27,273 nucleotides of DNA. Source: an uncultured Pseudomonadota bacterium (lineage in GTDB: Bacteria > Desulfobacterota_B > Binatia > UBA9968). The notes beneath the pieces were generated by a model. The model was not told the DNA's origin and did not search any database. It worked only from the letters and a program-made list of their open reading frames with translations. The translations under genes and the position numbers were made by a program. Below are positions 7,896 through 16,936 of this stretch, in pieces. Position 1 is the stretch's first letter; the number at the start of each line of letters is the position of its first letter. The stretch spans positions 1-27,273 of the forward strand of contig CAMLCX010000010.1 of assembly GCA_946478635.1 (NCBI GenBank). The letters run 5' to 3'.

Positions 7896-8324
7896 TCAGA
7901 GTTCGAAAATCAAATGCGCCGTCCATTGATTACCGGTTTTGTCGATGCGGCTTTTGTGAAACGCCACTGCGGCGATTTCCTGTTGGACCTCATGGCGGTC
8001 AGGATCAATTTTTTCGCCGACGACTTCGGCTTTCACCACGGTGTCCTTTACTTCGCGGATAAGAAATTCTCTCAACAAGTAGCCGCTTCCCTGATAAAGA
8101 TAAAGTAACTCGCGCACCCAATTGACCATTAAGTCATCACGGTCCGTCCCTTCCACCTCCAGCGACAACCGTTCTTTGGGTTCTATTTTTTCCATGTCCG
8201 CCACCATGACGTCGAACAGAGCCACGGCAGAGTTCGCGAACAAATCGGCTTGAGAATCCCCCGTAACTCTCACGGCGAGCTCGGATTGGTGTTTGGTTAA
8301 GCGGTATCTTTTCGGCTTCTCCAT
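7896..8324 (-). CDS. Archease family protein
   Basis: The 142-residue protein matches archease. It has an N-terminal HQSELAVRV block in place of the usual HTAD motif, a helix with LFANSAVALFDVM, the NWVRELLYLYQ segment, and a C-terminal GEKIDPDRHEVQQEIAAVAFH region. Archease activates the RNA ligase RtcB, helping guanylylation and multiple turnover in tRNA and RNA repair. No rtcB lies in this window. Two positions stand out: the acidic residue of the HTAD motif is Glu15 instead of Asp, and the penultimate C-terminal residue is Glu141 instead of the usual Asp. Both are conservative changes at presumed metal-binding positions. The gene is followed by the HD-domain gene. GAAGG stands 10 bases before the ATG, and a TATAAC box about 45-60 bases upstream could be part of a promoter. 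Confidence 0.88.
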   Translation of the reverse strand: MEKPKRYRLTKHQSELAVRVTGDSQADLFANSAVALFDVMVADMEKIEPKERLSLEVEGTDRDDLMVNWVRELLYLYQGSGYLLREFLIREVKDTVVKAEVVGEKIDPDRHEVQQEIAAVAFHKSRIDKTGNQWTAHLIFEL

Positions 8325-8482
8325 GTTCGATGGACCTTCAAAAACCCAGACTCTTCTAGTCGCCCTTAGTTATAAATGAGTTCACGGTGACGAGTGCAAT
8401 CATCGTCCGAGCCTTGATGTATTCTCCGAGCGTGCGGCCATTGGCTGGCTTCTGCAGGTAACAATTTGATTAAATTACGATT

Positions 8483-8512
8483 CCGGGTCTGGAACATTAA
8501 ACTTATACCCGG
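8483..8512. repeat. 6-bp inverted repeat spanning the larB stop
   Basis: CCGGGT (8483-8488) and ACCCGG (8507-8512) are exact reverse complements with an 18-nt loop that includes the larB stop codon. It may mark the transcript 3' end, but no T-run follows on the minus strand. Confidence 0.35.
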
Positions 8513-9252
8513 TTTATAAGGCTCGCCGCAAACCCCGCGCCAAAGCCGTTATCAATATTGACGACCGTCACGCCGGCAGCGCAGGAATTGAGCATTCCAA
8601 GCAGAGCGGCGAGACCATGAAAGCTGGCGCCATAGCCAATACTGGTCGGCACCGCGATCACGGGTTTGCCGACCAATCCGCCAACGACACTCGGCAACGC
8701 TCCTTCCATTCCGGCAACGACAATGAGCACCGATGCGGCGTCGAGTCTGGACCGGTTTTCCAGGAGTCGATGAATACCAGCCACGCCGACATCGAATAAG
8801 CGCTCGACCCTGTTGCCCATGATGGTTGCGGTCACCGCGGCCTCTTCCGCAACGGGAATGTCCGACGTGCCGGCGCAAATGACCAAGACGACGCCTTTGC
8901 CAACAATCTTAATTGGTTTAGCGGACCAACTGGCCGCCCGGGCTAGCGCGTGAAATGTGAGTCCCGTGCGCAGCCGGCGCAGATGCGCCATTTTTTGGGC
9001 GTCGACGCGTGTCAGTAAGATGCTGGATTTACGCCGCCGCATGGCCCGGACAATGGCCGCGATTTCTCGGACGTCTTTACCTTGTCCTAATATCACTTCT
9101 GGAAAGCCCTGGCGGAGAGCTCGGTGATGGTCGATTTTCGCAAAGCCGAGATCCTCAAAGGGTAAATGACGTAAACGCGCCAACGCTTGGGTCACGTCTA
9201 CCCGCTTGTTGCGAACTTGCTCAAGCAATTCTACCAGACGTTCGGAGTCCAT
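8503..9252 (-). CDS. larB: Nickel-pincer cofactor biosynthesis carboxylase/hydrolase LarB
   Basis: The 249-residue protein is LarB-like. In the characterised pathway LarB carboxylates nicotinic acid adenine dinucleotide and cleaves the phosphoanhydride to start synthesis of the nickel-pincer nucleotide used by lactate racemase LarA and relatives. An N-terminal helical part ([28 protein letters not shown]) is followed by a C-terminal PurE-like domain. That domain contains [14 protein letters not shown], the [20 protein letters not shown] block and VPTSIGYG. Length is typical. larC, larE and larA are not adjacent here, so the rest of the pathway must lie elsewhere or the annotation must be limited to an orphan family member. 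It is 60 bases after thiL on the same strand. Confidence 0.93.
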   Translation of the reverse strand: MDSERLVELLEQVRNKRVDVTQALARLRHLPFEDLGFAKIDHHRALRQGFPEVILGQGKDVREIAAIVRAMRRRKSSILLTRVDAQKMAHLRRLRTGLTFHALARAASWSAKPIKIVGKGVVLVICAGTSDIPVAEEAAVTATIMGNRVERLFDVGVAGIHRLLENRSRLDAASVLIVVAGMEGALPSVVGGLVGKPVIAVPTSIGYGASFHGLAALLGMLNSCAAGVTVVNIDNGFGAGFAASLINRV

Positions 9253-9312
9253 CGAATAATCGGGCTGACGATAATACGAGAGAGGAATTCTAACCGGTGT
9301 TTTGGCGAAGCG

Positions 9313-10305
9313 CTACTCATTTTTGAAGTGATCGTGGCCGCCCAAGGCGCCGCTTGCAATGCCCTTACCCGTTTGGTCGAGGACCCTCACTCCCTGCCCA
9401 GCAACGCAAATGCCGATGCGCGAGATCGGCACGCGGGAGGTTTCCGAGAGTTCCTGAATACGGCCGCGATTCGATCGCCGGGCGCAAAACAACAGCTCAT
9501 AGTCTTCACCGCCCATCAAAGCGTGACGAGTTCCCTCTTTGCCGGCAAGAGCGCGATACTCCGCCGATAGGGGCAGCCGCTCATTGTAAATAACTGCGCC
9601 GGTGGCGCTGGCTCGACAGATATGTCGCAAATCTTGCACGAGGCCGTCGCTAACATCGATCATGGCTGTGGCCAACCGTTCTCGCGCAAGTAGCGCGCCG
9701 GTAGCTAGTCTGGGTACGGGCCGGCGGTGACGCGCGAGCAATTTCGCCGCGGCTCTTTTCCTGAGTCCAGCTCCGCCGCGTCGTAGCAATTTTAAACCGA
9801 GGGCCGAATCGCCCAGTGTTCCAGTGACATAAATATCGTTTCCAATCGAAGCGCCGCTTCGACGGAGTGGACGGCCTGGCGGATGAGCGATTACGCACAC
9901 AGAAATGATCAGAGACTTTGCGCTGTTCGTGTCGCCGCCGACGACCGATACGCCGTTTGGCCGCGCCAGCGCATTGATGCCGCGATAAAGTTCTTCAACA
10001 TGTTTGCTATCGAGATTAGCCGGAATACCGAGAGAGAGAATAGCGTACGCCGGCATACCGCCCATGGCCGCGATATCGCTCAAGTTAACGGCCAGCGATT
10101 TATAACCAAGATCGAAGAGCGAGGTCCACTTAAGATCAAAGTGCACGCCTTCGATCAACAAGTCCGCCGTTACAAGCGACGATCCCGAGGGATTTTCCAC
10201 CCACGCCGCGTCATCGCCGATGCCGAGCCGTACGCCGCGACCGACGGGTTGTTTCCGCCTGATCCGTTCAATCAGACCGAACTCTCCAAGGCGGCTGAGC
10301 TTCAT
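9313..10305 (-). CDS. thiL: Thiamine-monophosphate kinase
   Basis: The 330-residue protein phosphorylates thiamine monophosphate to thiamine diphosphate with ATP, the last step of the cofactor pathway. I set the start at ATG 10305 because MKLSRLGEFGLIERIRR is the characteristic ThiL opening. The frame stays open upstream to 10578, but that extension overlaps the end of lon and looks non-coding. The PurM-like signature residues are visible: GIGDDAA near residues 28-34, VGGDTN, VSDGLVQDL and GGEDYELLF. No good ribosome site precedes this ATG. It lies 86 bases after lon and 60 bases before larB on the same strand, so it may be transcribed from the lon side. The family assignment is secure; the exact start is likely but not proven. 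Confidence 0.93.
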   Translation of the reverse strand: MKLSRLGEFGLIERIRRKQPVGRGVRLGIGDDAAWVENPSGSSLVTADLLIEGVHFDLKWTSLFDLGYKSLAVNLSDIAAMGGMPAYAILSLGIPANLDSKHVEELYRGINALARPNGVSVVGGDTNSAKSLIISVCVIAHPPGRPLRRSGASIGNDIYVTGTLGDSALGLKLLRRGGAGLRKRAAAKLLARHRRPVPRLATGALLARERLATAMIDVSDGLVQDLRHICRASATGAVIYNERLPLSAEYRALAGKEGTRHALMGGEDYELLFCARRSNRGRIQELSETSRVPISRIGICVAGQGVRVLDQTGKGIASGALGGHDHFKNE

Positions 10306-10391
10306 GGGTGGCGAATGAGGAGTTTTATAGCTGGGCGGAGGCTTGCGATGAAGTTGAAAAGAGAACGCCGCCGCAAAGGCATAATCGTGGC

Positions 10392-12875
10392 CTACGGCCG
10401 AAGCGGAATCGACCGATCGCGATGATTTTTGCCCAGCGGCCGGCTGCTCTTGGCGGAAGTGCGGAGTTTTACACCCACGCCACGGCGCTTGGACTTGTCC
10501 GATTCGATTCGCGCAGAGGCCCTGCGGTCGATCAACGCGACGTTGAGCACATCGGACATGGTTTTCGCAACCACCCATTTGAGCTTTCGGCGCAGTGGCT
10601 TGGGAATTTCGTCCAGGTCTTTTTCATTACGGTCGGGGATGACAATAGTTTTGATCCCGGCGCGAAACGCCGCCAAAGATTTTTCTTTAAGCCCGCCAAT
10701 GGGCAACACTCGGCCGCGCAGTGTGATTTCTCCGGTCATCGCCACATCGCGGCTGACCGCTCGTCGCGTTAGCGCGGAAATAAGCGCCGTCGCCATCGTA
10801 ATGCCGGCTGAAGGTCCATCTTTCGGAATCGCGCCGGCTGGCACGTGAATGTGGATATCGAGCTTTTGATAAAAGTCTGCTTCAATACCGAGGGTCTTGG
10901 CGTGCGCCCGGGCATAACTCACCGCGGCCTGCGCCGATTCTTTCATCACTTCGCCGAGTTGCCCGGTAAGCGTTAGGTTGCCGCGCCCGCGCGACAGAGA
11001 CGCTTCCACGTAGAGGATCTCCCCGCCCGTGCTTGTCCATGCGAGCCCGGTCGCCACACCGATTTCGTGGTCCTCTTGCTCGGCTTCGGGTAAAAACTTC
11101 GGCGCGCCTAAAAATGAATGGACGTTTGCGCGCGTCACGTGCGTGAGTTCGTCCTTTCCTTCGGCGACTTTGCGAGCAATTTTCCGACAGACTGAAGCGA
11201 ATTCGCGCTCGAGGTTCCTGAGCCCCGCCTCTTTTGTATATTCGGCGATAATGCGTAGCACGGCGTCGTTCGAGAATTCCAGCTGTTTTTCGGAAATGCC
11301 ATTGTCGTTGAGTTGGCGCGGGATCAAATACTTGCGGGCGATCGCCAATTTTTCCTCATTGGTGTAACCGGAAAGCTGAATAACCTCCATCCGGTCGGCC
11401 AGCGCCGGAGGAACGGGATCGAGAAGATTCGCCGTGCAAATAAATAGGACGTTGGAAAGATCGAACGGCAGATTCAAGTAATGATCGCTGAAAGCGTGAT
11501 TCTGCTCGGGGTCCAACACTTCCAATAGCGCCGCCGACGGATCACCGCGAAAATCAGCCCCTACTTTGTCAATCTCATCGAGCATGAAAACCGGGTTATT
11601 TGAATCAGCTTGCTTGATGCCCTGAATCACCCGTCCCGGAAGCGCTCCGACGTAGGTGCGACGGTGGCCGCGAATTTCGGCTTCATCGCGCACTCCGCCC
11701 AGCGACACCCGTACGAAATTTCGCCCGAGCGAACGCGCGATGGATCTTCCCAGCGAAGTTTTGCCGACGCCCGGAGGACCGACAAAGCAAAGGATCGGCC
11801 CTTTGATTTTTCGGCGCAACTTATTTACGGCCAAATATTCTAGAATTCGTTCCTTAATTTTTTCCAGGTTGTAATGATCCTCGTCGAGAACTTCCTTGGC
11901 CTTTTTGATGTTCAAGTTATCTTTGGTGCGCTTGCTCCACGGTAGCTCGACGAGCCAGTCGAGATAGGTACGCACGAGCGAGGCTTCGGAGGACTCGGGA
12001 TGCATCTGCTCGAGCCGGCGCAACTGTTTTTCCGCTTCGGGTTTGACCTCAGCCGGCATCTTGGCCTTCTCGATCTGCTTTTTGAGCTCGCTAATTTCCT
12101 CCGCGCGTTCGTCGCCTTCACCGAGTTCCTGTTGGATTTGTTTCAGCTGCTCGCGCAGGTAGTAATCGCGCTGAGTTTTGCTCATTTCCTCCTTGGCCTG
12201 GCTCTGGATACGCGCCTGCATCGCCGAGAGCTCCAGTTCGCGAGTGAGGAGTTCGTTGACTTTTTTCAGCCGTTCGATGGGGTCGAAGACTTCGAGGATC
12301 GCCTGGCTCTCGTCGATTTTGAGCCGGAGGTTCGACGCAACCAAATCCGCAAGGACGCCGGGGTCGCTGATGTTGTCGGTCACCATGACGATCTCAGGCG
12401 GCAGGTTTTTGAGATTCAAAATCTGCTCGATCTTTTCCTTGGCCGTGCGCATCAGGGCCTCGACTTCGATCGGCACTTCGGCCAGGGTCGGCTCGATGAC
12501 TTTGCGTATTTTCACTTCGAAGAACGGCCGCTCGCGTAAATAGCTGTCGACCTCACCCTTGGCCAAACCTTGAACGAGAATCTTCACGCGGCCGTCAGCC
12601 AGCTTGAGCATGCGCATGATCGACGCGATGGTGCCGACCTTGTGTATGTCGGCGGGCACGGGACTTTCCTCCGCAGAGTTGATCTGGGATACGAGAAAAA
12701 TCAGCCGGTCGCGCGCCAGCGCCTCTTCGACGGCGCGGATTGATACGTCCCGGCCAACGAATAACGGCAGCATCATGTAAGGATAAATGACGATGTCGCG
12801 GATCGGCAGGAGCGGCAAAACTTCTGGAATCTCGACCTGCGAGGTTTTGCTGTCTGGAGTTTCGGTTTCACTCAT
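10392..12875 (-). CDS. lon: ATP-dependent Lon protease
   Basis: The 827-residue hexameric AAA+ protease degrades misfolded and short-lived regulatory proteins in the cytoplasm. The N-terminal substrate domain (LPLLPIRDIVIYPYMMLPLFVG) covers about residues 20-220. A coiled-coil linker follows, then the AAA+ module with Walker A GPPGVGKT (366-373) and Walker B VFMLDEIDK. The C-terminal Ser-Lys protease domain has the catalytic Ser689 in PKDGPSAG and Lys732 in GGLKEK, 43 residues apart as in E. coli. The last ~45 residues are a basic, low-complexity tail beyond the conserved core. It is downstream of dnaJ, in keeping with a stress-response cluster. No clear ribosome site precedes the ATG. A TTGACC-N17-TAAGTT promoter sits directly in front of it, so a leaderless mRNA is conceivable. 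Confidence 0.97.
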   Translation of the reverse strand: MSETETPDSKTSQVEIPEVLPLLPIRDIVIYPYMMLPLFVGRDVSIRAVEEALARDRLIFLVSQINSAEESPVPADIHKVGTIASIMRMLKLADGRVKILVQGLAKGEVDSYLRERPFFEVKIRKVIEPTLAEVPIEVEALMRTAKEKIEQILNLKNLPPEIVMVTDNISDPGVLADLVASNLRLKIDESQAILEVFDPIERLKKVNELLTRELELSAMQARIQSQAKEEMSKTQRDYYLREQLKQIQQELGEGDERAEEISELKKQIEKAKMPAEVKPEAEKQLRRLEQMHPESSEASLVRTYLDWLVELPWSKRTKDNLNIKKAKEVLDEDHYNLEKIKERILEYLAVNKLRRKIKGPILCFVGPPGVGKTSLGRSIARSLGRNFVRVSLGGVRDEAEIRGHRRTYVGALPGRVIQGIKQADSNNPVFMLDEIDKVGADFRGDPSAALLEVLDPEQNHAFSDHYLNLPFDLSNVLFICTANLLDPVPPALADRMEVIQLSGYTNEEKLAIARKYLIPRQLNDNGISEKQLEFSNDAVLRIIAEYTKEAGLRNLEREFASVCRKIARKVAEGKDELTHVTRANVHSFLGAPKFLPEAEQEDHEIGVATGLAWTSTGGEILYVEASLSRGRGNLTLTGQLGEVMKESAQAAVSYARAHAKTLGIEADFYQKLDIHIHVPAGAIPKDGPSAGITMATALISALTRRAVSRDVAMTGEITLRGRVLPIGGLKEKSLAAFRAGIKTIVIPDRNEKDLDEIPKPLRRKLKWVVAKTMSDVLNVALIDRRASARIESDKSKRRGVGVKLRTSAKSSRPLGKNHRDRSIPLRP

Positions 12876-12881
12876 TGGGTC

Positions 12882-12910
12882 AACTTACTCAGGCCGGTAA
12901 CCCAGGTCAA
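12882..12910 (-). promoter_or_regulatory. Candidate lon promoter, nearly leaderless
   Basis: On the minus strand TTGACC (12910-12905) is followed after 17 bases by TAAGTT (12887-12882), six bases before the lon ATG. The -35 box matches 5 of 6 positions and the -10 box only 3 of 6. If used, the transcript would begin at or near the start codon. A CCCAGG/CCTGGG inverted repeat overlaps the -35 region (12901-12929). Confidence 0.3.
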
Positions 12911-12990
12911 CCACAATCGAGTGCCTGGGCAGTTTTTTTGAACGGGCGAAGGGAGGCACATTTCTGAGGTTTTCTATTGACGACAGCCGC

Positions 12991-14094
12991 TTAACCAAAG
13001 AGTTCCTTCATCTTGTCGAAGAATCCTTTGGCGAGCGGATTGATTTCTTCGCCGGTGACGGCTGCGAACTCCTTGAGAAGCTCCTTTTGTTTGGCCGTCA
13101 GGCGAGTAGGAGTTTCGACGGTAACTCGGACATGCTGGTCGCCCTGATGGATTCCGTGGACGTCCTTGATTCCTTTGCCCTTCATGCGAAAAACTTTGCC
13201 GGACTGAGTGCCGGCTGGGATTTTCATCTTGACCTTTCCGTCCAACGTCGGAACTTCGATCTCGGCGCCAAGCGCCGCCTGTACGAAACTGATCGGCACA
13301 TCGCAGACGATTTCGAGATTATCGCGCATGAAAATAGGATGAGACTCGACTTGAACAACCACGTAGAGATCACCCGGCGATCCTCCCGCCGCACCCGCTT
13401 CGCCTTCGCCGCGGAGTTTTAAACGGGATCCATTATCAACTCCGGCGGGAATCTTTACGCTGAGCGTATGCATATTGCGAATGCGCCCGGCGCCGCTGCA
13501 ATTTGGGCACGGCTCTTTGATGATCGTGCCTTGCCCCTGGCACTGATTGCAGGTTCGCGAAACACTGAAGAAACCTTGCTGAAAGCTTACTTGGCCACGG
13601 CCGCGACAGGTAGGGCATGTCTGCGGCGTCGTGCCGGGTTTGGCGCCGTTGCCGCGGCAGGTCTCACAGGTGCCCTGCCGTGGTATTTTTATCTTTTTCT
13701 CGACGCCGGCAACGGCCTCTTCGAACTTTAACGTGAGATTGTAGCGTAGATCCTGGCCGCGTCCGCGCCGCCGATTTCCGCCTCCGCCAAAAAACTCGCC
13801 AAAAATATCGCTAAAAACATCCTCGAAGCCGCCGGAAAAATCGAATCCGCCGCCAGGCCCTCCATCGCCGAAAGCGGCGTGACCGAATTGATCGTACTGC
13901 GAACGCTTTTGCGCATCGGAAAGCACCGAATAAGCTTCGGAAACTTCCTTGAATTTCTCCTCGGCTTGCTTATCTCCGGGATTGCGGTCCGGGTGAAATT
14001 GCAGCGCCAACTTGCGATACGCTTTTTTGATTTCGTCTTCGCTTGCGCCGCGGTCAACGCTAAGGAGTTCGTAATAGTCTTTTTTGGTGGCCAA
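12991..14094 (-). CDS. dnaJ: Chaperone DnaJ (Hsp40), TTG start
   Basis: The 367-residue co-chaperone delivers unfolded proteins to DnaK and stimulates its ATPase. It has an N-terminal J domain with HPD at residues 34-36. A Gly/Phe-rich linker follows (about 75-105), then a zinc domain with four CxxCxGxG repeats ([32 protein letters not shown]). The C-terminal substrate domains end in [16 protein letters not shown]. The start codon is TTG: the conserved opening [11 protein letters not shown] is encoded from TTG at 14094-14092, with GAGGG 7 bases upstream. No ATG gives a plausible alternative. A strong terminator separates it from dnaK, so it is likely transcribed at a lower level than dnaK. 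Length and domain order are standard. Confidence 0.97.
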   Translation of the reverse strand: MATKKDYYELLSVDRGASEDEIKKAYRKLALQFHPDRNPGDKQAEEKFKEVSEAYSVLSDAQKRSQYDQFGHAAFGDGGPGGGFDFSGGFEDVFSDIFGEFFGGGGNRRRGRGQDLRYNLTLKFEEAVAGVEKKIKIPRQGTCETCRGNGAKPGTTPQTCPTCRGRGQVSFQQGFFSVSRTCNQCQGQGTIIKEPCPNCSGAGRIRNMHTLSVKIPAGVDNGSRLKLRGEGEAGAAGGSPGDLYVVVQVESHPIFMRDNLEIVCDVPISFVQAALGAEIEVPTLDGKVKMKIPAGTQSGKVFRMKGKGIKDVHGIHQGDQHVRVTVETPTRLTAKQKELLKEFAAVTGEEINPLAKGFFDKMKELFG

Positions 14095-14131
14095 GCCGAT
14101 CCCTCAAGAAAAAAATTTAGGCGCCTCGAAC

Positions 14132-14168
14132 AAAAAAAGCCCCTCTCCTCAAGCCTGGGAGGGGGGCT
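14132..14168 (-). terminator. Intrinsic terminator between dnaK and dnaJ
   Basis: On the minus strand an 11-bp stem with one mismatch forms between AGCCCCCCTCC and GGAGAGGGGCT around a 9-nt loop, followed directly by seven T. It begins 36 bases after the dnaK stop and ends about 38 bases before the dnaJ start. It should stop much of the grpE-dnaK transcript. Confidence 0.88.
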
Positions 14169-14203
14169 CTGATTTCAGATAACTTTAAGTTCACACTGCC
14201 GCG

Positions 14204-16129
14204 CTATTCCTTTACCTCCGTAAAATCGGCGTCGACAACATCGTCCTTCTTTTTGCCGCCATCAGCGCTGCCGGCTTTCGTGCCGTCGTCCCCGTCCTTT
14301 TTTTCCGCGGCCTGTTGCTGCTGCGAGGCTTTGGCATACATCGCTTCAGCCAGTTTATGCGACGACTGACTCAATTCCTCCGCCGCCTTGCGCATGGCTT
14401 CAGCGTCCTGCCCATCCAAGCTTTCTTTGGCTTTCTTCAGGGCGGCCTCGATATTATCTTTAACGCTGCCTTCAACATCGGCACCGTGTTCCTTCAGCGA
14501 TTTCTCAGTCTGATAAATCAGAGTGTCGAGTTGGTTACGTGCTTCAACGGTCTCTTTACGCTTGTGATCTTCGTCGGCGTGCGCTTCGGCCTCGCGCACC
14601 ATCTTTTTGATCTCCTCTTCATTGAGGCCGCTCGAAGCCGTAATTTTGATCGATTGCTCCTTGCCCGTGCCAAGATCTTTGGCCGCGACATGAACAATGC
14701 CGTTGGCGTCGATGTCAAAGGTCACCTCGATTTGCGGCATGCCGCGCGGCGCCATCGGAATGCCGACGAGATCGAATTGCCCGAGCAACTTGTTATCGGC
14801 CGCCATCTCCCGCTCGCCTTGAAATACCCGGATTGAAACAGCCGACTGATTGTCCTGCGCCGTGGAGAAGACCTGACTTTTTTTCGTCGGAATGGTTGTA
14901 TTGCGCTCAATCAGCTTGGTAAAAACTCCGCCAAGCGTCTCGATTCCAAGCGACAGTGGTGTCACGTCCAACAGTAAAACGTCTTTGACTTCTCCGGTGA
15001 GCACCGCGCCCTGGATCGCCGCGCCAACAGCAACCACTTCGTCCGGATTGACGCCCTTGTGCGGGTCCTTGCCAAAAATTTTCTTGACACGTTCCTGCAC
15101 CGCCGGCATGCGCGTCATGCCGCCGACCAGAATGACTTCGTGAATGTCGCTCGCGCTCAGACCCGCGTCTTTCATCGCCTGACGGCACGGAACTTCCAGT
15201 CGGTCGATCAAATCCGCGCACAGTGCCTCGAGCTTCGATCGTGTCAATTTCATATTGAGATGCTTCGGCCCTTGTTGGTCCGCCGTAATAAACGGCAAAT
15301 TGATGTCGGTTTCCATCGATGAAGAAAGCTCGCATTTTGCTTTCTCGGCCGCTTCTTTCAGACGCTGCAGCGCCATGCGGTCTTTGCGCAGATCGATACC
15401 CTGGTCTTTTTTAAACTCATCCGCGAGGTAATCGATGATTCTCTGGTCGAAGTCTTCGCCGCCGAGGAAAGTATCCCCATTAGTCGCTTTGACTTCGAAG
15501 ACACCGTCACCGAGTTCCAGAACCGAGATATCGAACGTGCCCCCGCCGAGATCGAACACCGCGATTTTTTCATCCTTCTTTTTGTCCAAACCATAAGCCA
15601 ACGATGCTGCCGTCGGCTCGTTGATAATACGCAAAACATTCAATCCGGCGATGCGCCCGGCGTCTTTGGTTGCCTGGCGCTGACTGTCATTGAAGTATGC
15701 CGGAACCGTGATCACCGCTTCGGTGACTTTCTCACCAAGATAGTCCTCGGCCGACTGTTTCATTTTTTGCAGAATAAAAGCCGAGATTTCCGATGGGCTG
15801 TAATGCTTGCCGCGAATTTCCACCCAAGCGTCACCGTTGTCGGCCTTCACGATCTTATAAGGAAGAAGGCTCGCTGCTTTTTGCACCATTGGATCATCAA
15901 CTCGGCGGCCAATGAGGCGCTTCACGGCAGAAATCGTATTCTCGGGATTGGTAATTGCTTGGCGCCGCGCGATTTGTCCCACCAAACGCTCACCGCCTTC
16001 GGTAAAAGCAACAACCGACGGAGTCGTGCGGCTACCCTCGGCGTTGGCCAGAACATTGGGGTCGCCACTCTCCATAATTGCCACGCAAGAGTTGGTCGTC
16101 CCTAGATCTATTCCAATCACTTTTGCCAT
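14204..16129 (-). CDS. dnaK: Chaperone DnaK (Hsp70)
   Basis: The 641-residue Hsp70 binds exposed hydrophobic peptides under ATP control, working with DnaJ and the exchange factor GrpE. The ATPase domain shows the phosphate motifs [13 protein letters not shown], the [14 protein letters not shown] segment and [14 protein letters not shown]. The interdomain linker [19 protein letters not shown] follows, then the substrate-binding and lid domains. The C-terminus is low complexity and rich in Lys and Asp, ending [12 protein letters not shown], typical for bacterial DnaK. The start ATG is preceded by GAGGAG nine bases upstream. It is the second gene after grpE with a 57-base gap containing a perfect 16-base palindrome, and it is followed by a terminator. 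Upstream control of the pair probably comes from the grpE promoter. Confidence 0.98.
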   Translation of the reverse strand: MAKVIGIDLGTTNSCVAIMESGDPNVLANAEGSRTTPSVVAFTEGGERLVGQIARRQAITNPENTISAVKRLIGRRVDDPMVQKAASLLPYKIVKADNGDAWVEIRGKHYSPSEISAFILQKMKQSAEDYLGEKVTEAVITVPAYFNDSQRQATKDAGRIAGLNVLRIINEPTAASLAYGLDKKKDEKIAVFDLGGGTFDISVLELGDGVFEVKATNGDTFLGGEDFDQRIIDYLADEFKKDQGIDLRKDRMALQRLKEAAEKAKCELSSSMETDINLPFITADQQGPKHLNMKLTRSKLEALCADLIDRLEVPCRQAMKDAGLSASDIHEVILVGGMTRMPAVQERVKKIFGKDPHKGVNPDEVVAVGAAIQGAVLTGEVKDVLLLDVTPLSLGIETLGGVFTKLIERNTTIPTKKSQVFSTAQDNQSAVSIRVFQGEREMAADNKLLGQFDLVGIPMAPRGMPQIEVTFDIDANGIVHVAAKDLGTGKEQSIKITASSGLNEEEIKKMVREAEAHADEDHKRKETVEARNQLDTLIYQTEKSLKEHGADVEGSVKDNIEAALKKAKESLDGQDAEAMRKAAEELSQSSHKLAEAMYAKASQQQQAAEKKDGDDGTKAGSADGGKKKDDVVDADFTEVKE

Positions 16130-16158
16130 TTCAAAGACTCCTCAAAATCAAATTATTC

Positions 16159-16174
16159 GGTAATCGTTATTACC
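16159..16174. repeat. Perfect inverted repeat between grpE and dnaK
   Basis: GGTAAT-CGTT-ATTACC forms a perfect 6-bp stem with a 4-nt loop, in the 57-base gap just before the dnaK ribosome site. It could be an mRNA hairpin that affects processing or translation of dnaK, or a DNA operator. There is no T-run, so it is not a terminator. Confidence 0.5.
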
Positions 16175-16186
16175 AACGACGGTTAT

Positions 16187-16807
16187 TTAATCATCGCTAG
16201 GGTCGTTTTCAACCTTGCTGTCTTCGTTTTTTTTCTCTCGCGTTTTTGATGGCTTAGCTACACTAACCCGGGCTGGTCGCAGGAGCCGGTCACGCAGTGC
16301 GTAACCCTTGTGCAGCTCTTCCACAACGCAATTTGGTTCGTGGGAGTCACTTTCTACCTGCGCCATTGCTTCGTGCTTGGAAGGATCGAAAGGCCGCCCG
16401 ACCGCGGAGATCTGGGTCACACCATGTTTAGCCAACACGTCCAGAAGCCCCTTCAAGACCATTTCGACTCCTTCAACCAGGGGCTTTCCATTACCTCCGC
16501 CCGCTGCGTGCGCGACCGCGCGTTCAAGATTGTCAACGACATCCAGTAGGTCTTTGATCAACGCTTCGTTGGCAAAGCGGGAAATGTCTTCGCGCTCGCG
16601 CGCGCTTCGCTTTTTGAAGTTCTCAAGATCTGCGACTTGTCTTAGGAACCGATCGTAATTGGTTTTTGCTTCCAACTCCTTAGCGGCTAGCGCTTGTCGC
16701 AGATTTTCAACCTCGGCGCTTGTCGATGGCACATTTTCAGCCGAGCTTTCGGTCATGGGTTCGTCGACCTTGAGGTCGTCTTGGTTATCTTTCGATTCCT
16801 CAGTCAT
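16187..16807 (-). CDS. grpE: Nucleotide exchange factor GrpE
   Basis: The 206-residue cytoplasmic protein releases ADP from DnaK. It starts with an acidic, disordered stretch, followed by a long coiled-coil (about residues 30-90, with YDRFLRQVADLENFKKRSARER, broken here as YDRFLRQVADLENFKKR), and the C-terminal beta domain. That domain carries GRPFDPSKHEAMAQVESDSH, which matches the family signature. The last 35 residues are charged and poorly conserved. GGAGGAG lies upstream of the ATG at a slightly long spacing. grpE leads the chaperone cluster and is divergent from recO. No hrcA gene precedes it, unlike many heat-shock operons. Its length is usual for GrpE. Confidence 0.96.
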   Translation of the reverse strand: MTEESKDNQDDLKVDEPMTESSAENVPSTSAEVENLRQALAAKELEAKTNYDRFLRQVADLENFKKRSAREREDISRFANEALIKDLLDVVDNLERAVAHAAGGGNGKPLVEGVEMVLKGLLDVLAKHGVTQISAVGRPFDPSKHEAMAQVESDSHEPNCVVEELHKGYALRDRLLRPARVSVAKPSKTREKKNEDSKVENDPSDD

Positions 16808-16842
16808 AACTTAAACGGTTCTCCTCCGACTGTGGTTGAAAA

Positions 16843-16871
16843 AAGCTAATCATGAAGTCTTCCCGTGTCAA
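16843..16871 (-). promoter_or_regulatory. Candidate sigma-70 promoter of grpE-dnaK
   Basis: On the minus strand a perfect TTGACA (16871-16866) is separated by 17 bases from TAGCTT (16848-16843). The -10 box has only the first two and the last base of the consensus. The start would fall about 30 bases before the grpE ATG, leaving room for GGAGGAG. No sigma-32 consensus or CIRCE palindrome was found in this region. Confidence 0.45.
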
Positions 16872-16907
16872 GGCAATATCTTTCAAAATCTCTTGTTTTT
16901 TAAGTAG

Positions 16908-16936
16908 TTGTCCCGTTTCTGAAAAAATGCTAGGGT
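16908..16936 (+). promoter_or_regulatory. Candidate extended -10 promoter of recO
   Basis: TTGTCC (16908-16913) is followed after 17 bases by TAGGGT (16931-16936), and the TGC directly before the latter gives an extended -10 (TGn). The boxes match 4 and 3 of 6 positions. It points toward recO, back to back with the grpE promoter. Confidence 0.35.

Noticed and set aside
10306..10578. N-terminal 91-residue extension of ThiL
   Set aside because: It overlaps the end of lon and has low-complexity sequence, while the conserved ThiL start is at 10305.
12919..12924. GAGTGC upstream of lon, a half of the CIRCE heat-shock operator
   Set aside because: The matching second half at the fixed 9-base spacing is missing.
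12901..12939. CCCAGG/CCTGGG hairpin followed by seven T on the + strand, like an intrinsic terminator
   Set aside because: All genes here run on the minus strand and no + strand transcript is expected to reach it. On the minus strand the hairpin is preceded by A, not followed by T.
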